From Nocardioides sp. (GTDB taxonomy: Bacteria; Actinomycetota; Actinomycetes; Propionibacteriales; Nocardioidaceae): a stretch of DNA of 64,000 nucleotides. Location of the stretch: assembly GCF_029937575.1 (NCBI RefSeq), contig NZ_JAPYPS010000019.1, positions 230-64,229 on the forward strand, given 5' to 3'. Shown here one piece after another: positions 8,195 through 17,520 of the stretch. The translations under genes and the position numbers were made by a program. The notes under the pieces were generated by a model. That model worked only from the letters and a program-made list of their open reading frames with translations. It was not told the DNA's origin and did not search any database. The stretch's first letter is position 1. Every line of letters begins with the position of its first letter.

Positions 8195-9982
8195 TCAGGC
8201 CGCCGGCAGCGTGACGGTGAACGTCGTGCCCTCGCCGAGCCGGGACCTGACGGCCACCGTGCCCCCGTGGCGTTGCGCGATGTGCAGCACGATGGACAGT
8301 CCCAGGCCGGTGCCGGGCTCACGCAACGCCTCCGGGTTGGTGGTCCGGTAGAACGAGGTGAACAGGCCCACCTGGTCGGCCTCGGAGATGCCGAGCCCGT
8401 TGTCGACGAGCTCGAGGACGACGGTGCTGTCGCGACGGACCACCGAGAGTCGGACCCGCCCGTCACGAGGCGTGTACTTCACCGCGTTGCTCAACAGGTT
8501 GCTCAGCAGCCGGTCGAGCTCGGCATCGTGTCCGGAGACCGTGAGGTCGTGGTCGCTGAGGCGGACGTCCAGGGTGAGCCGCTTGGCGCGCACCGGGTTC
8601 TCGACCAGGGCGACCACGTCGTGAACGACCTGACGCAGGTCCACGGGAGTGCGGACCAGCGGGTGGTGCGGATGGCTGACTGTCGCCAGGAGGAGGAGGT
8701 CGTCGACGACGCGCTGCATCCGGGTGGTGCCCCGGGTCATGGCGTCGCGCAGATGGCTCGCCTCCGCGTCGAGCTCCACGTCGCCGAGCATCTCGAGGTT
8801 GCCCGTGATGACCGTCAGGGGAGTACGCATCTCGTGCGACAGCGTCTCGATCAGGTGGGTCCGGTAGTCGTCGACCTGGCGCAGCTCCTCGACCAGAGCC
8901 CGCTGGCTCTCGAGCGCCTGGGCGGTCATCAGGGCAGCGCCCAGGTCGTGGCCGATCTCGAGGGCGGAGTCGATCTCGACGACGGACCAACGGGGGTCCT
9001 GGGCCCTGCGGGTGAGAGCGAGGAAGCCCAGGCACTCCTGGCCCACTCCCAACGGGACGGCGAGCACCGAGCCCAGCCCCAGAGCGCGCAGCTGCTCGTG
9101 GGTCTGGTCGAGCAGGTCCTGGTCCAGCACCCCGGCCGACAGGTTCGGCTCTGCGCTGTCGTCGACCACGAAGACCTGCTGGTGCGCCCAGAGGCGGGGG
9201 GCGAGCTCGTCGGCCAGGGTGGCCACGTCGGCGGGCAGTCGCACGGCGCTGCCGTCCCGTGCCCGGGCGCGACCGCGCCGGGACTCGTCGGCGCCCAGCA
9301 CCTGGATCCACGAGCCGGAGGCGTCGAAGCCCTCGACGAGTGGCCGGTGCGTGTGGTCGAGCACCGCCTCGAGAGAGGCCTGGGCGGGCATCGAGGCGGA
9401 GCGGACGAGCCGACGCGCCGCCTCGGCGTGGGCGATCTGCTGCATCAGGGCATCGCGCTCGAACGCGGTGATGACGGCACGCTCGGCCTGGGCCGCATAC
9501 CGCTCGAGCAGCCGCCGCTGGTGTCCGTCCGGGCGTCTCCTGGAGACGGGCATGTCCACCGACAGGATCCCGCACATCTTGCCCTGGTCGTCGGAGAGGA
9601 CGCCGAGCAGGACGTCGCGCGGATGCCAGCCGTCGGGCGCCTCCAACGGATCGGTGACGGTCTCGACCCAGGTGCCCTCCAGCTCGCCGACGATATCCTC
9701 GGCGGCCAGGAAGCGGAAGCGGCCCCAGGTCTCCGCCTGCTGCAGGATCGGGTCGAGCACGGAGGCGGGGTCGGTCGTCATCACCTCGTCGCGGAACTCC
9801 TCGGGCCCGGCATAGGCGACGGTCACCAGGTCCTGGCCCAGCACCACCGAGAGCACGGCCACCCGGAAGCCGATCATCTCGGTCACCGACTCGACCATCA
9901 GCTGGAGCACGGAGCGGGCCGACGAGTCCGACCAGGCGTCGTTGCCGGGGCGCGCAGGCACCCCGAGACTCCCCTCCGCCAT
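8195..9982 (-). CDS. soluble GAF-domain sensor histidine kinase
   Basis: A 595-residue cytosolic kinase from the ATG at 9982. Two GAF-like sensor domains (about 20-170 and 200-355) are followed by HisKA with the H-box IETLSHEMRTPLTVI, and an HATPase_c domain with N-box LLSNLLSNAVKYTP, G1 DNGLGI and G2 GTGLGLSI. No transmembrane segment is visible. No response regulator is adjacent, so this is an orphan kinase. Ligand unknown; GAF domains commonly sense redox state, haem-bound gas or small molecules. The longer frame to 10081 overlaps the promoter of the divergent proline dehydrogenase gene. Confidence 0.9.
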   Translation of the reverse strand: MAEGSLGVPARPGNDAWSDSSARSVLQLMVESVTEMIGFRVAVLSVVLGQDLVTVAYAGPEEFRDEVMTTDPASVLDPILQQAETWGRFRFLAAEDIVGELEGTWVETVTDPLEAPDGWHPRDVLLGVLSDDQGKMCGILSVDMPVSRRRPDGHQRRLLERYAAQAERAVITAFERDALMQQIAHAEAARRLVRSASMPAQASLEAVLDHTHRPLVEGFDASGSWIQVLGADESRRGRARARDGSAVRLPADVATLADELAPRLWAHQQVFVVDDSAEPNLSAGVLDQDLLDQTHEQLRALGLGSVLAVPLGVGQECLGFLALTRRAQDPRWSVVEIDSALEIGHDLGAALMTAQALESQRALVEELRQVDDYRTHLIETLSHEMRTPLTVITGNLEMLGDVELDAEASHLRDAMTRGTTRMQRVVDDLLLLATVSHPHHPLVRTPVDLRQVVHDVVALVENPVRAKRLTLDVRLSDHDLTVSGHDAELDRLLSNLLSNAVKYTPRDGRVRLSVVRRDSTVVLELVDNGLGISEADQVGLFTSFYRTTNPEALREPGTGLGLSIVLHIAQRHGGTVAVRSRLGEGTTFTVTLPAA

Positions 9983-10095
9983 GCTCGTCGTCTCCCTGCT
10001 GTCCCGTCCCCTGCCGCCATTGTGCGCTACGACGTGACTCCGCGGGCGGCAATGCGAAGGACGGACCTCCGTGGTGGCCACGTAGATTGGGATCC

Positions 10096-11031
10096 ATGTC
10101 CCTGCTCCGCCAGCCGATCCTGCTCCTCGCCCGCAGCAGCGGGGTGAAGAAGCTCGTCAGCACGATGCCGGTGACCTCCGGGATCGTCACCGGCTACGTC
10201 CCCGGCGAGTCCACCGAGGCCGCCGTCGAGGCCAGTGCCGGCCTGATCGACGACGGCCTGAAGGTCACCCTCGACTACCTCGGCGAGGACACGCTCGACT
10301 CCCAGCAGGCCGACGCCACCGTGGCGGCGTACGTCGAGCTGCTCGCGGCCCTCGGGTCGCGGGCGCTGCCGCGCAGCGCGGAGGTATCGGTGAAGCTGTC
10401 GGCCATCGGACAGGCCATCCCCGAGATCGGCGACAAGCTCGCTCTCGAGAACGCCCGCACGATCTGTCGGGCGGCCCGCAACGCCGGCACGACGGTCACC
10501 CTCGACATGGAGGACCACACGACGACCGATCGCACGCTCGCCGTGCTGCGCGACCTCCGCAAGGACTTCCCCGAGACCGGCGCCGTGGTGCAGGCCTACC
10601 TGCACCGCACCGAGCGCGACTGCCGCCAGCTCGCCCACGAGGGGTCGCGCGTGCGGCTGTGCAAGGGCGCCTACAACGAGCCCGACGACGTGGCCTTCCA
10701 GGACAAGATCGACGTCGACAAATCCTACGTGCGCTGCCTCAAGGTGCTGCTCGGCGGGGACGGCTACCCGATGATCGCCACCCACGACCCCCGGATGGTG
10801 GAGATCGCCGCCTCCCTCGCCAGCCGCTACGGGCGGGCGCAGGGCAGCTACGAGTTCCAGATGCTCTACGGGATCCGTCCCGACGAGCAGCGGCGCCTGG
10901 CCGGAATCGGCGAGACCGTGCGGGTCTACGTGCCCTACGGTCAGGAGTGGTACGGCTACCTGATGCGGCGCCTCGCCGAACGCCCGCAGAACCTGTCGTT
11001 CTTCCTCAAGTCCCTGATCTCCAAGAAGTAG
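10096..11031 (+). CDS. proline dehydrogenase (monofunctional)
   Basis: An FAD-dependent proline dehydrogenase that oxidises L-proline to pyrroline-5-carboxylate. The 311 residues form the TIM barrel alone, without the P5C dehydrogenase domain of PutA. Family motifs are VSVKLSAIG, TLDMEDHTTTD, VRLCKGAYNEP, ATHDPRM and YEFQMLYGIRPDEQRR. The start is ATG 10096, with a TAGATT box 7 nt upstream suggesting a leaderless message. proC follows after 8 nt, an odd pairing of a degradative and a biosynthetic enzyme sharing the intermediate P5C. Confidence 0.94.
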   Translation: MSLLRQPILLLARSSGVKKLVSTMPVTSGIVTGYVPGESTEAAVEASAGLIDDGLKVTLDYLGEDTLDSQQADATVAAYVELLAALGSRALPRSAEVSVKLSAIGQAIPEIGDKLALENARTICRAARNAGTTVTLDMEDHTTTDRTLAVLRDLRKDFPETGAVVQAYLHRTERDCRQLAHEGSRVRLCKGAYNEPDDVAFQDKIDVDKSYVRCLKVLLGGDGYPMIATHDPRMVEIAASLASRYGRAQGSYEFQMLYGIRPDEQRRLAGIGETVRVYVPYGQEWYGYLMRRLAERPQNLSFFLKSLISKK

Positions 11032-11039
11032 GTGCCCCT

Positions 11040-11876
11040 GTGACCGGTTCCGCGACCCCGTCGGTGGGTCCGTCAGTGCAGACGGCCGTGATCGGAGCCG
11101 GTGTGATGGGGGAGACCCTCCTCTCCGGGCTCGTGCGTGCCGGGCGCCGCGTCGACCGGCTCCTGGTCGGCGAGAAGCGAGCCGACCGTGCTCGCGAGCT
11201 CGAGGAGCGGTACGGCGTCGCCGTGGTGTCCAACATCGAGGCAGCCGCGAAGGCCGACACCGTCGCACTCGTGGTGAAGCCGCAGGACATGGCCGACGTC
11301 CTCGCCGAGATCTCACCGTCGCTGCGTGCCGGTCAGCTCGTCGTCTCGCTCGCGGCCGGCATCACGACGTCCTTCATCGAGGCCCGCGTCCCCGAGGGTG
11401 TCGCGGTCGTGCGGGTCATGCCCAACACGCCCGCGCTGGTCGACGAGGGGATGGCGGCGATCTCGCCGGGCTCGCACTGCTCCGACGCGCACCTCGCCGA
11501 GGCCGAGTCGCTGCTCGCCTCCGTGGGGCGTGTCGTGCGGATCCCGGAGCGCCAGCAGGACGCCGTCACCGCGATCTCCGGCTCCGGCCCGGCGTACATC
11601 TTCTTCGTGGTGGAGTCGATGATCGAGGCCGGCGTCCACCTCGGACTGCCGCGCTCGACGGCGAGCGAGCTCGTCATCCAGACCCTGGTCGGGTCGGGCA
11701 AGATGCTGCGCGAGACCGGTACCCACCCGACGGTGCTGCGCGAGCAGGTCACCTCCCCGGGCGGCACGACCGCCAGCGCGCTGCGCGAGCTGGAGGACCA
11801 CAAGGTGCGTGCGGCGTTCCTCGCGGCGATGGAGGCCGCGCGCGACCGGTCGCGCGAGCTGGCCGAAGGCTCCTGA
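11040..11876 (+). CDS. proC: pyrroline-5-carboxylate reductase
   Basis: ProC reduces P5C to L-proline with NAD(P)H. The 278-residue protein starts at GTG 11040. It shows the Rossmann motif VIGAGVMGETLLSGL, VVKPQDMADVL, VRVMPNTPALVDEGM, and the signature near the C-terminus with SGSGPAYIFF and REQVTSPGGTTASAL. It lies 8 bp after the proline dehydrogenase gene and is probably co-transcribed with it. Confidence 0.95.
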   Translation: MTGSATPSVGPSVQTAVIGAGVMGETLLSGLVRAGRRVDRLLVGEKRADRARELEERYGVAVVSNIEAAAKADTVALVVKPQDMADVLAEISPSLRAGQLVVSLAAGITTSFIEARVPEGVAVVRVMPNTPALVDEGMAAISPGSHCSDAHLAEAESLLASVGRVVRIPERQQDAVTAISGSGPAYIFFVVESMIEAGVHLGLPRSTASELVIQTLVGSGKMLRETGTHPTVLREQVTSPGGTTASALRELEDHKVRAAFLAAMEAARDRSRELAEGS

Positions 11877-11913
11877 GCCCCACCCCGAACCACCTCCGAG
11901 CAAGACTGGCGCC

Positions 11914-12648
11914 ATGACCGACTCGTCGTACGACCTCGAGAACCCCGACGTCCGCTTCTGGTTCGACCCGGTGTGCCCGTTCGCGTGGATGACGAGCAAG
12001 TGGGTGCGCACGGTCCAGGCCCAGCGCGACTACACGGTCGAGTGGCGCTTCATCTCGCTGCGGCTTCTCAATGCCCACATCGACTACGACAGCCACTTCC
12101 CGCCGGAGTACGAGGACGGCCACACGGCAGGGCTCAAGCTGTTGCGCGTCTTCGCCCACGTCCGCGACGAGCACGGTCCCGCGGCTGTGGAGGCGCTCTA
12201 CCCGGCGGTGAGCAGTCGGGTCTTCGACGAGCCGCCGGGCTCCTACGAGCCGACCGACCTGCGGCCGGTGATCGTGGGTGCCCTGGCCGACTGCGAGCTG
12301 CCGACCGAGCTCGCCGAGCATCTCGAGGACACGTCCAGGGACGCCCAGATCCAGGCGGAGACCGACGAGGCGCTGACCCTGACCGGCAAGGACGTCGGTA
12401 CGCCGATCCTGCACATCGCCCCGCCGCAGGGCGCTGCGTTCTTCGGCCCGGTGATCAGCCGACTGCCGTCCGACGAGCAGGCCGGTGAGCTGTGGGACCA
12501 CGTGGTCGGGCTCGCCACGTTCCCGGGCTTCGCCGAGCTCAAGCGCAGCCTGCGCGAGCTGCCGCAGCTGCGTGCCCTGGGGGTCGAGGAGGACGGGGTC
12601 GGGAAGTCCGAGGACTGGCACGGCGGGTCGCGGCGCCAGAAGAAGTAG
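11914..12648 (+). CDS. DsbA-like, Rv2466c-family mycothiol-linked protein
   Basis: A 244-residue thioredoxin-fold protein of the DsbA-like family whose mycobacterial member Rv2466c is a mycothiol-dependent nitroreductase. The N-terminal strand and active site read DVRFWFDPVCPFAWMTSKW; C-terminal family motifs are DVGTPILHI, AAFFGPVISRLP and FAELKRSL. The active-site motif is CPFA where Rv2466c has CPWC, so the resolving Cys is absent. The ATG at 11914 follows a CAAGACT box. No signal peptide, so it is cytosolic. Confidence 0.86.
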   Translation: MTDSSYDLENPDVRFWFDPVCPFAWMTSKWVRTVQAQRDYTVEWRFISLRLLNAHIDYDSHFPPEYEDGHTAGLKLLRVFAHVRDEHGPAAVEALYPAVSSRVFDEPPGSYEPTDLRPVIVGALADCELPTELAEHLEDTSRDAQIQAETDEALTLTGKDVGTPILHIAPPQGAAFFGPVISRLPSDEQAGELWDHVVGLATFPGFAELKRSLRELPQLRALGVEEDGVGKSEDWHGGSRRQKK

Positions 12649-12724
12649 CGCCGCCTGGGTGGTGCTGGTCTAGACCCTCACCGAGGTCGAGGCGCCCCAC
12701 CAGTGGACCGGAGGCTCGGCCGCT

Positions 12725-13528
12725 TCAGCGGATGGCGCTGTGCTCGCGCACCGTCGAGAGCCGCGCCTTGATGCTCAGCAGGGTCTCGATGATGTTGTCC
12801 TCGCGACCGCCGGTCAGCCGGCTGATCGGTGCGGCGACGCTGAGGCCGTCGGAGCCGGGGAGCCCGAAGGGGAGCGAGACGCCGAAGCAGCGCACGCCCA
12901 TGCAGGACTCCTCGCTCTCGACGGTGTAGCCGTCCCGCTCGGCGGCGTCGATGATCGCGAGCACCTCGTCCTTGCCCGTCGTGGTCTTCGCGGTCAGGGG
13001 AGCGATCTCGTCGGGCACGAGCCGGGCGCGCTCGTCGGCGGGCAGCTCGGCCAGCACGGCGCGACCCAGCGCGGTGGAGTAGGCAGGCAGGCGTCGCCCG
13101 ACCGCGAGGTGCATGCGCAGGGGGTGCACGGACTCGCGCTTGCCGGTGTAGATGACGTGGTCGCCGTCGCGACGCGCCAGGTTGACGGTCTCCTCGGTGG
13201 CGGCGGCGAGCTCGTCCATCACCGGGTTGGCGCGCGAGAGCACCGAGTCGCCGGTGAGGTAGGCCGAGCTCACGACCAGCGAGTGGATCCCCAGCTGGTA
13301 GACGCTGCCGGTCGGGTCGGTCTGCAGCCAGCCGCGCTCCGTCATCGTCTTGAGCAGCGCGTGGAGGCTGCTCTTGGGGATGCTCAGGCGGGTCGACAGC
13401 TGGAGCTGGGTGCCGGGACCGTGGGTGGCGATCTCGTCGAGCAGGTCCAGTGCCCGCGCCGCTGACTTGACCGGCCCGGCAACCGAGGTGCTGGTGCCGC
13501 TGGCGACCGTCGTCTTCTCAACCTTCAT
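12725..13528 (-). CDS. IclR-family regulator of the uronate cluster
   Basis: A 267-residue IclR-type regulator from the ATG at 13528 (MKVEKTTVASG). The N-terminal winged HTH (ARALDLLDEIATHGPGTQLQ, then SIPKSSLHALLKTMTERGWL) is followed by the IclR effector domain with EETVNLARRDGDHVIY, PAYSTALGRAVLAEL, and CFGVSLPFG near the C-terminus. It is divergent from kduI across a 156-bp promoter region. Position and family (KdgR of enterobacteria is also IclR-type) make it the likely repressor responding to KDG or a related keto-sugar acid; this is inference. Confidence 0.9.
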   Translation of the reverse strand: MKVEKTTVASGTSTSVAGPVKSAARALDLLDEIATHGPGTQLQLSTRLSIPKSSLHALLKTMTERGWLQTDPTGSVYQLGIHSLVVSSAYLTGDSVLSRANPVMDELAAATEETVNLARRDGDHVIYTGKRESVHPLRMHLAVGRRLPAYSTALGRAVLAELPADERARLVPDEIAPLTAKTTTGKDEVLAIIDAAERDGYTVESEESCMGVRCFGVSLPFGLPGSDGLSVAAPISRLTGGREDNIIETLLSIKARLSTVREHSAIR

Positions 13529-13684
13529 CGCGACGCCTTCTGTCGGTGGGTCATGGGAGGGAGTGGCGAAAGCATACGCCCAGTTCGCATACATGGACAA
13601 CAATCGACCCCTTGACCGTGACCGCCGTCACGTGTACGTTGCAGTTCACATAGACGAACGTAGTTCAAGAAATGAGGATCATTC
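13529..13684. promoter_or_regulatory. divergent iclR-kduI promoter with repeated CAGTTC(A/G)CATA boxes
   Basis: Two copies of CAGTTC(A/G)CATA lie at 13581 and 13642, 61 bp apart. The second belongs to the inverted repeat GTTC-N8-GAAC (13644-13659), the kind of palindrome bound by IclR dimers. It lies 26-41 bp before the kduI GTG. A GAGGA ribosome-binding site precedes that GTG. Confidence 0.55.
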
Positions 13685-14503
13685 GTGATTCAGGTTCGAT
13701 ATTCGACGTCGCCGTCGAGCGTGGAGACTGCCACGACCGCGGAGCTGAGGGACCAGTTCCTGGCTGGCGACCTGTTCAGCACGGGTGAGGTCAACGGGGT
13801 CTACACCCACGACGACCGCCTGGTCATCGGTGGTGCCATGCCCCACGACGAGCAGCTCGAGCTCCCCGCGTGGGAGGAGGTCCTGGGCGCGCAGACCCAC
13901 CTGACGGGTCGCGAGCTGGGAGTCATCAACGTCGGGGCCGCGGGCCACGTGCTCGTCGACGGCGAGAAGTTCGAGCTCGACCACCTCGACGGCCTGTACG
14001 TCGGTCGTGGCAGCGAGGTCGTCTTCGCCGGCGCCGACGCGGCCTTCTACTTCGTCTCGGCACCGGCCCACGCGACCTACCCCACCACGCCGCTCCAGCA
14101 CGGCAAGGTGGAGCCGCTCGCCCTCGGGACTCCCGAGGCGGCCAACGAGCGCAACCTCTACCGCTACGCCTGGGGCCAGGAGCTGAAGACCGCGGCCCTG
14201 CAGTTCGGCCTCACCGTCATCTCCGAGGGCTCGGTGTGGAACACCTTCCCCCCGCACCTGCACGACCGTCGTACCGAGGTCTACATGTACGTCGACCTCG
14301 ACGAGAGCGACCGGGTCTTCCACCTGATGGGCCAGCCCGGGGCCACGCGGCACCTCGTGGTGAGCGACCGCCAGGCTGTCATCTCGCCGCCGTGGTCGAT
14401 CCACTCCGGCGCCGGCACCGGCTCCTACGCCTTCATCTGGGCGATGACCGGGGAGAACAACTGCTACACCGACCTGACCCCGGTCGCGGTGGAGGACCTG
14501 TGA
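13685..14503 (+). CDS. kduI: 5-dehydro-4-deoxy-D-glucuronate isomerase
   Basis: KduI isomerises 4-deoxy-L-threo-5-hexosulose uronate, the product of pectate and other polyuronide lyases, to 3-deoxy-D-glycero-2,5-hexodiulosonate. The 272-residue cupin-type protein has the zinc-site region NTFPPHLHDRRTEVYMYVDL and the family motif SPPWSIHSGAGT. The start is GTG 13685 behind GAGGA. Its stop overlaps the kduD start (GTGA). It is the first gene of the operon and divergent from the IclR regulator. Confidence 0.95.
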   Translation: MIQVRYSTSPSSVETATTAELRDQFLAGDLFSTGEVNGVYTHDDRLVIGGAMPHDEQLELPAWEEVLGAQTHLTGRELGVINVGAAGHVLVDGEKFELDHLDGLYVGRGSEVVFAGADAAFYFVSAPAHATYPTTPLQHGKVEPLALGTPEAANERNLYRYAWGQELKTAALQFGLTVISEGSVWNTFPPHLHDRRTEVYMYVDLDESDRVFHLMGQPGATRHLVVSDRQAVISPPWSIHSGAGTGSYAFIWAMTGENNCYTDLTPVAVEDL

Positions 14504-15279
14504 GCACCCTGACGGCGACCGAGCGTCGATCGCCCTTCGACCTGCACGGCAAGCGCGCCGTGGTCACCGGCGCCGGTCGGGGACTCGGCCAGGCGGTGGC
14601 CCTCGGGCTGGCCGAGGCCGGAGCCGACCTCGTGCTCGTGGGCCTGCCCGGCAGCCAGGAGTCGACCGAGCGACAGGCCGCCGACCTGGGCCGCGAGGTC
14701 GAGGTCCATGACCTGGACGTCGGAGACCTCGACGCCGTCGAGCGGATCGCGGCGCAGGTGACCGGGCGCCACCAGATCGACATCCTGGTCAACAACGCCG
14801 GCATCATCGACCGCGAGGACTCCGTCAACGTCTCGGCCGACGCCTGGAACCGCGTCCTCGACATCAACCTGTCCGGCCTCTTCTTCTTGTGCCAGCAGCT
14901 CGGTCGGCCCATGGTGGAGCGTGGCCAGGGAAAGATCGTCAGCATCGCGAGCCTCCTGGCCTTCCAGGGCGGCCTGCGCGTCGTCTCCTACGCAGCCTCC
15001 AAGCACGGGGTCGCCGGCATCACCAAGGCACTGGCCAACGAGTGGGGACCGCGCGGCGTCCAGGTGAACGCGATCGCTCCCGGCTACATGGCCACCGACA
15101 ACACCACCGCGCTGCGCGAGGACGCCGATCGCGCGCAGTCGATCCTCGACCGGATCCCCGCCGGTCGATGGGGCACCGCCGCCGACGTGGCCGGTGCCGC
15201 CGTCTTCCTCAGCAGCCCCGCTGCCGACTACGTCAACGGCCACGTGCTGGTCGTCGACGGTGGATGGATGGCGCGCTGA
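14500..15279 (+). CDS. kduD: 2-dehydro-3-deoxy-D-gluconate 5-dehydrogenase
   Basis: KduD is an SDR that reduces the KduI product to 2-keto-3-deoxygluconate with NAD(P)H. The 259-residue protein starts at GTG 14500. It contains the cofactor motif TGAGRGLGQAVAL, LVNNAGIIDRED, the catalytic Ser region VSIASLLAFQGG, and the YAASKHG (Y-x3-K) pair. It overlaps kduI by 4 nt, so the two are translationally coupled. Confidence 0.93.
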   Translation: MSTLTATERRSPFDLHGKRAVVTGAGRGLGQAVALGLAEAGADLVLVGLPGSQESTERQAADLGREVEVHDLDVGDLDAVERIAAQVTGRHQIDILVNNAGIIDREDSVNVSADAWNRVLDINLSGLFFLCQQLGRPMVERGQGKIVSIASLLAFQGGLRVVSYAASKHGVAGITKALANEWGPRGVQVNAIAPGYMATDNTTALREDADRAQSILDRIPAGRWGTAADVAGAAVFLSSPAADYVNGHVLVVDGGWMAR

Positions 15280-15418
15280 CCACGACACCATCGCGGCCGG
15301 CCTCGCGCCAGTCAGCACCCGACCCACCAGCACGTTGCACCAGCACCAGCACCACGCCGTACCCCTCTCGGATCCAACCCCGCCGGATTTCCTGGCACGA
15401 AGAGAACGAGGATCAACG

Positions 15419-16507
15419 ATGACCCTGAAGTCACGCCCCGCCATCGCCCTGCTCAGCCTCTCGCTGGCCGCGATCGCCCTGACCGGCTGCAGCGAGGAAG
15501 CCGCGGGTGGCAGCGACGCCGCCGGCGACTCCGGCTCGTGCGCACCCGAGGACGTCCAGCTCGTCGGGCAGGTGCGCAACGAGTCCAACCCGTACGAGGC
15601 CTCGTGGCTCGACGGCGGCGACGCCTTCGCCGCGTCGGTCGGCCTCGAGCAGAACCGCCTGACCTACGACGGTGACTCCACCAAGCAGCAGGAGCAGGTC
15701 CGTCAGCTCCTCGCCGGCGACACGTCCTGCCTGGTGATGAACGTCCTGCCCAACGGTGACTCCGACACCACCCCGATCGTCAAGGGTGCCGACCAGGCCG
15801 GCGCCTACCTCGTCACGCAGTGGAACAAGCCGGCCGACCTCGACCCGACCGACTATGAGCGCTGGATCAGCCACATCACGTACAACGGTGTCGAGTCCGG
15901 TCAGCAGATCGGCGACGCGCTCGTGGAGGCGATCGGCGGCTCCGGCGGCATCATCGCGCTGCAGGGCGTCCTGGACACCGCCGCCGCCAAGGACCGCTTC
16001 GCGGGCCTGGAGGCGACGCTGGCCGAGAACCCCGACGTCACGCTGCTCGACCAGCAGGCGGCCAACTTCTCCCGCGCCGAGGCGCTGGAGGTGACCAAGA
16101 CGCTGCTCACCAAGCACGGTGACGACGTCCTCGGGATCTGGGCGGCCAACGACGACATGGCGCTGGGGGCCCTCGAGGCCCTCCAGCAGGCCGGTCGGGC
16201 CGGCGAGGTCGCGGTCGTCGGCATCGACGCCGTCCCCGACGCACTCACCGCGATCGAGGGCGGGGAGATGACCGCGACGGTGTCGAGCGACGGCCCGTGG
16301 CAGGGCGGGATCGGCCTGGCCATCGGCTACTGCGTCGCCACCGGCGACCTGGCGGTGGACGACGTCTCCGACGAGGACCGCGCGTTCTTCGCCGAGCAGT
16401 TCCTGATCACCGACGACAACGTGGGTGAGTACCTCACCCCGGAGACCGACGCCGCCGACTTCGAGTGCGACAACGTCTTCAACCGTGTGGCAGGTCCGCT
16501 GTCGTGA
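15419..16507 (+). CDS. sugar ABC transporter substrate-binding lipoprotein
   Basis: A 362-residue periplasmic-binding protein of the ribose-type family (Peripla_BP_4 fold). It has a lipoprotein signal: hydrophobic LLSLSLAAIALTGC with lipobox LTGC, then a Ser/Gly linker. The GIWAANDDMALGALEAL and VAVVGIDAVPDAL segments are typical of the family. AACGAGGATCAACG precedes the ATG. The gene is 139 bp after kduD and overlaps the permease gene by 4 nt. By context it captures an oligo- or monouronate at the cell surface. Confidence 0.9.
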   Translation: MTLKSRPAIALLSLSLAAIALTGCSEEAAGGSDAAGDSGSCAPEDVQLVGQVRNESNPYEASWLDGGDAFAASVGLEQNRLTYDGDSTKQQEQVRQLLAGDTSCLVMNVLPNGDSDTTPIVKGADQAGAYLVTQWNKPADLDPTDYERWISHITYNGVESGQQIGDALVEAIGGSGGIIALQGVLDTAAAKDRFAGLEATLAENPDVTLLDQQAANFSRAEALEVTKTLLTKHGDDVLGIWAANDDMALGALEALQQAGRAGEVAVVGIDAVPDALTAIEGGEMTATVSSDGPWQGGIGLAIGYCVATGDLAVDDVSDEDRAFFAEQFLITDDNVGEYLTPETDAADFECDNVFNRVAGPLS

Positions 16508-17520
16508 CGATGACATCCCCCGCCGAGGACTCCCGAGAAGTCGTCACGGCGCCCCCTCGGCCTCGGCGGGGGGTGTCCCTGCGCGAAGCCGGTCCGCCGG
16601 TCGCGCTGATCGCGATCTTCACGGTCTTCGCCGCGCTCAGCTCGCAGTTCCGCACGGTCGGCAACATCCAGAACATCCTCGACGCGGCGGCCGTCCTGGC
16701 CGTCGTGGCGTGTGGGATCACGTTCGTGCTGATGATGGGGTCGATCGACCTCTCGGCCGCCGGGGTGATGGCCACCTCCGCGCTCGCCGTGGCCCTTCTG
16801 GTCGAGAACAACCGCAACGACAACGACCTCGGGCTCATCGGGATCGTGCTGGCGGTGCTGCTCGCAGCATCGCTCGGAGCCCTCAGCGGTGTGCTGCTCG
16901 TGCTGCTCAAGGTGCCGTCGTTCATGACCACCCTGGGCGTCTCCGCCATCGGTCTGGGTCTGGCCACGCTGATGTTCGCCGGCGTGCAGCCCAACATCTC
17001 CGACGCAGGCCTGGAGAGCTGGGCCGTCGAGCGGCTCCTCGGCTTCACCTACCTGACCTGGATCGCGGCCGGCTGCGTGCTGGTCGGTTGGCTGATCCAG
17101 CGCTACACCCGGCTCGGGCGCTACGCCTACGCGATCGGCGGTGCCGAGGAGGTCCTCGCCCTGTCGGGCGTGAAGGTGGCGCCGTACAAGGTGGCCGTCT
17201 TCACCCTGGCCGGGGCCTTCTACGGACTCGGCGGGGTGATGGTCACCAGCCAGCTCGGCGCGGGACTGGTGCAGGCCGGCAAGGGTTACGACTTCCTGGC
17301 CATCACCGCCGCCGTCGTCGGCGGCACCCTGCTCACCGGGGGCCGGGGCGGCGTGCTGCACACCACCGTCGGTGTGCTGCTCATCGTCGTGCTCACCAAC
17401 GGCCTCGTGCAGGTCGGCGTCAGCCCCTACTGGCAGGGCGGCGTGCAGGGCCTCATCGTCGTCGCCGCGGTCGCCGCGGCAGTCGTCCCGCTGCGACACA
17501 GGAACCAGGTGGTCAAGTGA
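16504..17520 (+). CDS. sugar ABC transporter permease (RbsC type)
   Basis: A 338-residue polytopic membrane protein, BPD_transp_2 family, with about eight to ten hydrophobic segments from PPVALIAIFTVFAAL onward. Motifs are MMGSIDLSAAGVMATSAL, VPSFMTTLGV and the C-terminal GGRGGVLHTTVGVLL. The GTG at 16504 overlaps the lipoprotein stop; the ATG at 16510 is an alternative. It is followed by the ATPase with a 4-nt GTGA overlap. Paired with a second permease, so the channel is probably a heterodimer. Confidence 0.9.
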   Translation: MTMTSPAEDSREVVTAPPRPRRGVSLREAGPPVALIAIFTVFAALSSQFRTVGNIQNILDAAAVLAVVACGITFVLMMGSIDLSAAGVMATSALAVALLVENNRNDNDLGLIGIVLAVLLAASLGALSGVLLVLLKVPSFMTTLGVSAIGLGLATLMFAGVQPNISDAGLESWAVERLLGFTYLTWIAAGCVLVGWLIQRYTRLGRYAYAIGGAEEVLALSGVKVAPYKVAVFTLAGAFYGLGGVMVTSQLGAGLVQAGKGYDFLAITAAVVGGTLLTGGRGGVLHTTVGVLLIVVLTNGLVQVGVSPYWQGGVQGLIVVAAVAAAVVPLRHRNQVVK

